Source of the DNA: Atrina japonica
Taxonomy: Eukaryota; Mollusca; Bivalvia; Pterioida; Pinnidae
Direction: 5' to 3'
Assembly (NCBI GenBank): GCA_030159075.1
Contig: BROG01000476.1
Location: 310,001-374,000 of the forward strand
DNA: 64,000 nucleotides
The notes below the pieces were generated by a model. The model ran no database searches. It had not been told where the DNA came from and saw only the letters and a list, made by a program, of their open reading frames with translations. The first letter of the stretch is position 1. Every line of letters begins with the position of its first letter. Shown here piece after piece: positions 1-64,000 of the stretch. The translations under genes and the position numbers were made by a program.

Positions 1-425
1 GTTGGCATGAGGGGGTGCTTGATGTGGCAGGAAACCACAATTATACCCAAATATTATCTGCCAAACCCCCTCACACACTCCCCTTTCCTATTTGCTGATG
101 GAACCTAGGTAGTAGGTCGCATTGATCAGATGCGAGTGCAAGGTTTATCTTTTCTACACATATTTCTTTAGCTTCTGTTAATGAATTATATATACATAAC
201 AATTAACATAAATATGTATTGGAAAACACCTATAATATCACTGATTTAAGTCCCTCCAAGTTTGTTTTACAGGATTGATTGAGTTACTTACCAGTGGTAT
301 ATAAACAAGTAGACTATGGAATTTGGAGAAAATCTGTTCAGTAACAAATAATATCCTAAACCCAAAATCTGATAAAATAATGATGAACTATTACATGTAT
401 CACAAATTATAAAAATTACACATAC
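1..425 (-). other. Intron after the SH3 exon (left edge of window)
   Basis: No further RhoGEF exon is seen here. A consensus donor-like site at about 292 (CACTG|gtaagtaac, minus) has open reading from the SH3 exon, but the extra peptide is hydrophobic and unlike any RhoGEF linker. The rest is AT-rich unique sequence. Confidence 0.6.
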
Positions 426-58906
<58,481 letters not shown>

Positions 58907-60939
58907 TCTACTATGACACAATTTTCAAACACAATATGTAAATCATGCTAACTCTACAGGATCTATTTCTAAATCAGCCACAAACTGTTAGGTTATAGGT
59001 AATACTTATTGTCCTGTAAATCTGTATTAATTCATATCTCCTAATCCCTCACAACGTGCTTTAAGAATGTCCTGATGTTTGACAAAGCATCTTGCAGATA
59101 TATATCAACACCACCATATTTCTGCAAAAACACTTGACTGTTCTTCAATAATAGAATTATGGGATGATACTAGTCCCTTCTTGTTAGTATGGAATATGAA
59201 GGTGTAAATGTATCCACTTGTAACCCTGTAGGCATAGAATTGAAACTATTCTGTCTTCATGTTACATAATATATATCTCCTTGTGAACATAGATAGCATC
59301 TATAAATCCTGAAGAACATCAGAAATTTACATCCAAATTTCTGCAATCATGATGCATGTGATAAGTTTTCTAACTTTTACCATAAAATGTAAGACCCCCA
59401 ACTGCTTCCAGACAGGCAATTTTAAAAACTGAAAAGATTCTTACAAACATGGGGGGACATAGAGGTTGATCTATCTTAACGAGGTTGCCATTTATTTACA
59501 TACATTTGTATGAATAAAATTGGAGTATACTTTATGGAAAAAATTAAGTTTTACAATGTTTCCACTCTTTTCCCTAGATCAAATCTCCCTGAACTGCCAA
59601 AATAAGATGTAACCTTTGTCTGAACACTTAATTAATGCCAGATATAAATAACACTTCATGGAACCCCTGACTTCAGCACATAACCCCACTTATCTTGGTT
59701 TTTCATCTGTGGAGAGAAGGACTGACGACTTTATGAATACAAAGATTGGCTTAGACAAAGTGAAACAGAGACAATGGCATAATAAAATACTGAAAATTAA
59801 TTTTGAAATTCATAGCCATCCAACCGATGATTTAAATACTGAAGCAAAGTATGGGGATGTGTTCATAGCATAAACAATTCTTGTTTATACATTATGTCAG
59901 TTTTATTAATGCCTGATAAAAACAGACAAATAGATTTTAATTCTTTGTGACAGAATGTATAACACACAGCTGTACAGTATGTATGATACATGTAATTTTT
60001 GTCAATTTAATTAAATCTGATACAAATAACTGACATTATTGCAACATTTGGCCCAGAAAGTAAATTTACTGTCACCTTACAATCAAAACCTCAGGAAAAT
60101 ATGTACCTGTCACAAAAACATGAAACTAGCAATAATATCACAAGAAGATATTATAAATATACACTGTATACTAATCCAGCTACCAGAACTATACTTCAAA
60201 GTATTTTTCTTTAATTGGTTGATTTAGAAATGGACTCTTGAATTAAATTTAAATACAAGAACATCTGCAGTTAAGTTCATTTGCTGGTTGTACATATGTG
60301 TATGTAGATGTTTTTTGAGAGCTGCATGTTACATTTTCTAGGTTATTATTTTTTTTGAGTGATGGTTGTTTTGTAAATTTAAGTGAATGGGTTTTAGATG
60401 TGCATGCTGCAGCTTGAGAAAAATTATTTTTATGTAATTATGATGGAGTTGGGAATTTTTGGTCTGCATCACTTAAACAAGGTTTGACAGAATAGGTTTT
60501 ACAACATTTTTGCCATGAAATACATGTATTGAAGAAATAAAATCTAATTTATTCCACCAGTGTTTTAATAACGTATTTTCTAATTTGTAGTAAAATATAA
60601 TATATTTTTACATTGGTACCCAAATTTTTTTTGGGGGTGGTGGATTTATGATGAAGTGTCACAAATTTTGACTTGTGCTACTTTTTTAATGAGAAATCAA
60701 GTAAAAGCAGAGACATATGATATAACATGTATTACATACGTCTCTGGTAAAAGTGAGTACAACATGAAGTAGCATTTAAATTGTGCACACACACTTTCAA
60801 AGTGACAGACGGTAGGCTTAGAATTAAATGTGCATACAAAGGCGATACAATTAATGAAAGATGGCATCAATTTTGATAGATAATGTTTAGAAGTTGGAAG
60901 CAGTTGAATACAATTATAACTGGGGCAACCAATCGAATG

Positions 60940-61335
60940 CTTACACTTAGAAGCCTGAGTAGGCCTATAACTGATATGAGATAATCATTGACATTGTATC
61001 TGACCAGTACTGCAGTAGCTGTGTCAGTGATGCTACCGGTACGACATGATAACAGCTGATCCAAGTCTTTACTCTTCGATGTAACATTTATTATAATACA
61101 TGTACATCTACGAAGTTAATCTTTGTTGGAAAGTGAGGGAGAGATAGAAACAGAACCGCACAGGGAACTTCGGTTCATCGTCTGCATCATCACAAGACAT
61201 CGGGATCTAATCTCACCTCCGTTTTGGTTCAAACATTTAGAATCGTATGGGCCCCTTACATCATTTTCTTAGAGAGCATAAGGGGTGTTCGAGTATACAG
61301 TCAGACGGATCAAAGATTTTCCACGTGATTTTCTT
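60940..61335 (-). promoter_or_regulatory. Candidate CpG-enriched promoter / 5' UTR exon of the long isoform
   Basis: This is the only stretch of the upstream 5 kb with clustered CpG dinucleotides (for example in ctaccggtacgac, aacttcggttcatcg and cagacggatc) and visibly higher GC. It has plausible minus-strand donors (CGGAG|gtgaga near 61215 and AAGT|gtaagc near 60950) and a CACGTG box at about 61322. Invertebrate 5' ends often show such a local composition shift. No TATA box or initiator can be assigned, and a small upstream ORF is present. This is an inference only. Confidence 0.28.
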
Positions 61336-62083
61336 TTTATTCTTATTTATTATGTATTTTACACAAATATACGATAGGTAAAATAACAACCTTAAATAAA
61401 ACACAAGGTGACCTAATAAAATTTATTTTATACCTACATTTGAAAAAAATAATTTTATCCATAAAGTTGATTCTATCACATTTAAGTATAAATTAATTTT
61501 GTCCATTTCAATAAAGGAGATATGTATAACATCCACTTCGAAATTCAATCAAATCAAATTCAGTAGACCTAATTGTAAAAAAAATATCTTAATAGAAAAT
61601 TGATATAAACCATATGAATAATAACTGTGACATATAAAACTTCTAAGACTATATATATTGCTGATAATAATGATGGTCGGTTTTAGTTCTGATAGAATCA
61701 TAACAAGTTATGCTCATAATTACGTGTATAATAAATGTCTTGGTATTCAAATATCAGAGTCTGGTTTTTGCTTCTAAACTTTATACACTTGTACATTGTA
61801 ATCAGCAAAAAATACTGTTTTTTTGTAAATAAAATATCAAAGTTCCATAGGCTTAGTCATTCATGTCAGGCATGCATGTCTTTGTGTGACCGAAAAAATT
61901 ATCAACTGTGACACGAACAACACAAAATATAATTATAATAAGAGGTCATTATGTGATTATGATTACAAGTACCAGCAGAATTAACTAATCAACACCTAAA
62001 ATCAAATTTAGATTTACCATTATCAATTAATAGTATGGTAACTGAGTCATTATTGCATGTACAATTATTGTAAAATTTGTTTT

Positions 62084-62172
62084 TTGATTCATACACCCCT
62101 GAATTCTGACAGTGGACTTTTCCATCAATATAAATGGGTTAGTCTATATGGTTGTAGGGGTCAATGAGTTAA
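62084..62172. mobile_element. TTAA/CCCTTTCA-type element, diverged copy
   Basis: gattcatacacccctgaatt...gttgtaggggtcaatgagttaa has the same inverted ends with a largely different interior. Confidence 0.45.
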
Positions 62173-62528
62173 CTTTAAATTTTGTATCAAGAATTAAATA
62201 TAGGCTAAATTATATGTGACATATGATATATGACAAGTTACAGAAATTAACATTTAGATTTATCTCACTTATATGAAAGTCCCAAAGAAATTATCTGTCA
62301 CTTGTGTCCCAAGCCTATAATTTTGGGGCCCCCTCGGTGCCTGTCTTTTTGGGGTTTTTTTGTTTTGTTTTTTTTGCCAGTTGAATACCCATACCAAAAC
62401 AAGTAGGCCTAGTGTCAGTAATTTGCCACAACTTTAAGAGGTTGTTATGGATGATGACTGATAAATATGGGTTATTATGAGCTTTCATATACATACAATT
62501 TGTCTCCTTTTATAAAAATAAAAATAAA

Positions 62529-62985
62529 TTGACATATCTTATAATGTCTACATTGACATATCTTATGTCTACATTGACATACCTTATAATGTCTACATTG
62601 ACATATCTCATAATGTCTACATTGACATATCTTATAATGTCTACATTGACATATCTTATAATGTCTACATTGACATATCTTATAATGTCTACATTGACAT
62701 ACCTTATAATGTCTACATTGACATATCTCATAATGTCTACATTGACATATCTCATAATGTCTACATTGACATATCTCATAATGTCTACATTGACATATCT
62801 CATAATGTCTACATTGACACATAATCTACATATCTTATAACGTCTACATTGACATATCTCATAATGTCTACATTGACATATCTCATGTCTACATTGACAT
62901 ATCTCATAATGTCTACATTGACATATCTCATAATGTCTACATTGACATATCTCATAATGTCTACATTGACATATCTTATAACGTC
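62529..62985. repeat. Minisatellite, about 19 units x 24 bp
   Basis: The unit acatatcttataatgtctacattg varies mainly at one position (ctta/ctca/cctta). Two or three units are shortened by 5-6 bp. The period is divisible by three and reads MSTLTYLI repeatedly; non-coding. Confidence 0.96.
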
Positions 62986-63176
62986 TACTTTATTCTGGAC
63001 AGCTCTGGATCAGTTGTGCTTAAACATCTAGTGCAAAAGTTGTTTTTTGTTTATGGGATTATAAAGTATAGAGATAAGAGATATTTGGTTGAATAAACAG
63101 TGTATGGATAATCTTTTTCCATACAGGACATAAGCTAGCTTAAGCTGGGGTAAAAAATACCAGAGACATATTAAAC

Positions 63177-63203
63177 ATATTATATATATATATATATATA
63201 TAT
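63177..63203. repeat. Short (AT)n microsatellite
   Basis: About 27 bp of AT alternation. Confidence 0.85.
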
Positions 63204-64000
63204 GAAAATTTGAAAAATTGTAAGCAGATTGTATAGATTAGAGTGACTGACAGACAGTTATCCTGAATGATGGACAGTGACAGTAGAAACTCTAACATAC
63301 AGACTCAACTACTACTTAACTAACAAAGACTGACATAGAGTTTGTATCAACATATCAGTGTATCCTTAAGTTCAAGGGATTCACCTCATTTAAGGTGTTC
63401 TTGTACCCATTCCAAAAATGACACAAAATGAAAGGGAAAATCATAATTGGAATGTGTCTCATTTTCCAGCAGTTCAAACAGATTCTAAAAACTAGGGTCA
63501 TTTGTGAATGCGTTTTAAGAAATTAAAAAATTTCCCATGACCCTTCTTAGATGTACCTAGCTAATGTAATAGTTGTCATTCCAGTCTTAGATACAATAAA
63601 CACATCAATCACCAAACAGATATTTTAAAGTCATTGAACATGTCAAAACACATGTATATAATGCAATTGATTAGCAACATATTATTGCCAATTTTTCTAC
63701 AATATCAAAAATTGACACCGATATATCTTATATAATCAGTACAACAAACACTTAAATCACATTAGATTTTATTCAGTGAGTTTAAACTAGAAGATGTTAG
63801 TTATGGCAAACCTAACTTATCATGATGGTATTTTCTTTGATGTTTTATGTCAGTGTTTTTGTCCAGGTAGGCTAAATTAGCTGTAATCCATTTGTACATT
63901 CACAGCAATACTTCAAGCTGTTTGTGTGTATACATGTATAAATCGCTGTAAACAATTCGTACACAAACCAAATTATAATGTCTGTGCTTTAAGTTTGTGG

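Larger units (their letters stand above)
58907..64000. other. Region upstream of the first coding exon candidate
   Basis: No coding sequence can be supported on either strand. It contains a CpG-enriched candidate promoter (60940-61335), a SINE-core remnant near 60645-60690, a divergent TTAA-type element (62084-62172), a 24-bp minisatellite (62529-62985) and a short (AT)n tract at 63177-63203. Confidence 0.6.

Noticed and set aside
293..425. Extension of the SH3 exon to the consensus donor near 292
   Set aside because: The extra peptide is hydrophobic and unlike any ASEF-type linker, and the donor at 425 already fits; at most intron retention.
62475..63031. ORFs of about 100 codons in the 24-bp array
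   Set aside because: Same reason: array translation, both strands open, highly repetitive peptide.

Overview
The window looks like a stretch of a large-intron animal genome, most likely a bivalve mollusc. The reasons are very AT-rich DNA, the palindromic word ACATGTA scattered almost everywhere, tRNA-derived SINEs of a type reported from bivalves, many short inverted-repeat transposons, and (AT)n arrays. The species call is inference. No prokaryotic gene, CRISPR array or operon is present.

One protein-coding gene explains the window. It lies on the minus strand, reads from about 58.9 kb (or about 61.3 kb if a 5' UTR is there) towards position 1, and runs off the left edge. Its last visible exon (426-605) encodes a complete SH3 domain of the ASEF / SPATA13 / ARHGEF4 / ARHGEF9 (collybistin) class of Rho-family guanine nucleotide exchange factors. 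The DH and PH domains should lie to the left of position 1. Upstream exons at 8868-9019, 10507-10648, 28286-28416, 38627-38689 (63-bp cassette), 40275-40446 and 49706-51283 (526 codons, Ser/Arg-rich, disordered) have canonical splice sites, and every junction is phase-compatible. A candidate first coding exon lies at 58808-58906. The long form would carry roughly 840 residues before the DH domain.

The most interesting feature of the gene is a ladder of unannotated alternative first exons within its introns. Candidates at 43843-44034, 29936-29987, 23511-23684 and, weakly, 2765-2839 each have an ATG preceded by an in-frame stop, a usable donor, and the exact phase required by the next common exon. 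They predict a series of N-terminally different, progressively shorter proteins: one Cys/Arg-rich, one with an N-myristoylation-like MG-x-x-x-S start, one acidic, one hydrophobic. A 108-bp segment at 28558-28665 has strong splice sites but stops in all frames, so it may be a poison exon.

The introns are mostly transposon debris. They include about nine copies of a 91-bp TTAA-bounded palindromic-ended element, one of which sits inside a SINE at a clean TTAA target. There are several CAGT-ended, TA-flanked elements, one expanded into a 15 x 72-bp minisatellite. A hAT-type MITE with a perfect 8-bp target duplication is nested in a CAGT-ended MITE. SINEs with 13-14 bp target duplications, a decayed Harbinger-like element, other TIR elements, five minisatellites and eight (AT)n tracts make up the rest. 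A 1.3-kb G/T-only segment at about 21.5-22.8 kb, with shattered copies of its own flank, is either an assembly artefact or a very odd repeat. No plus-strand gene could be supported.
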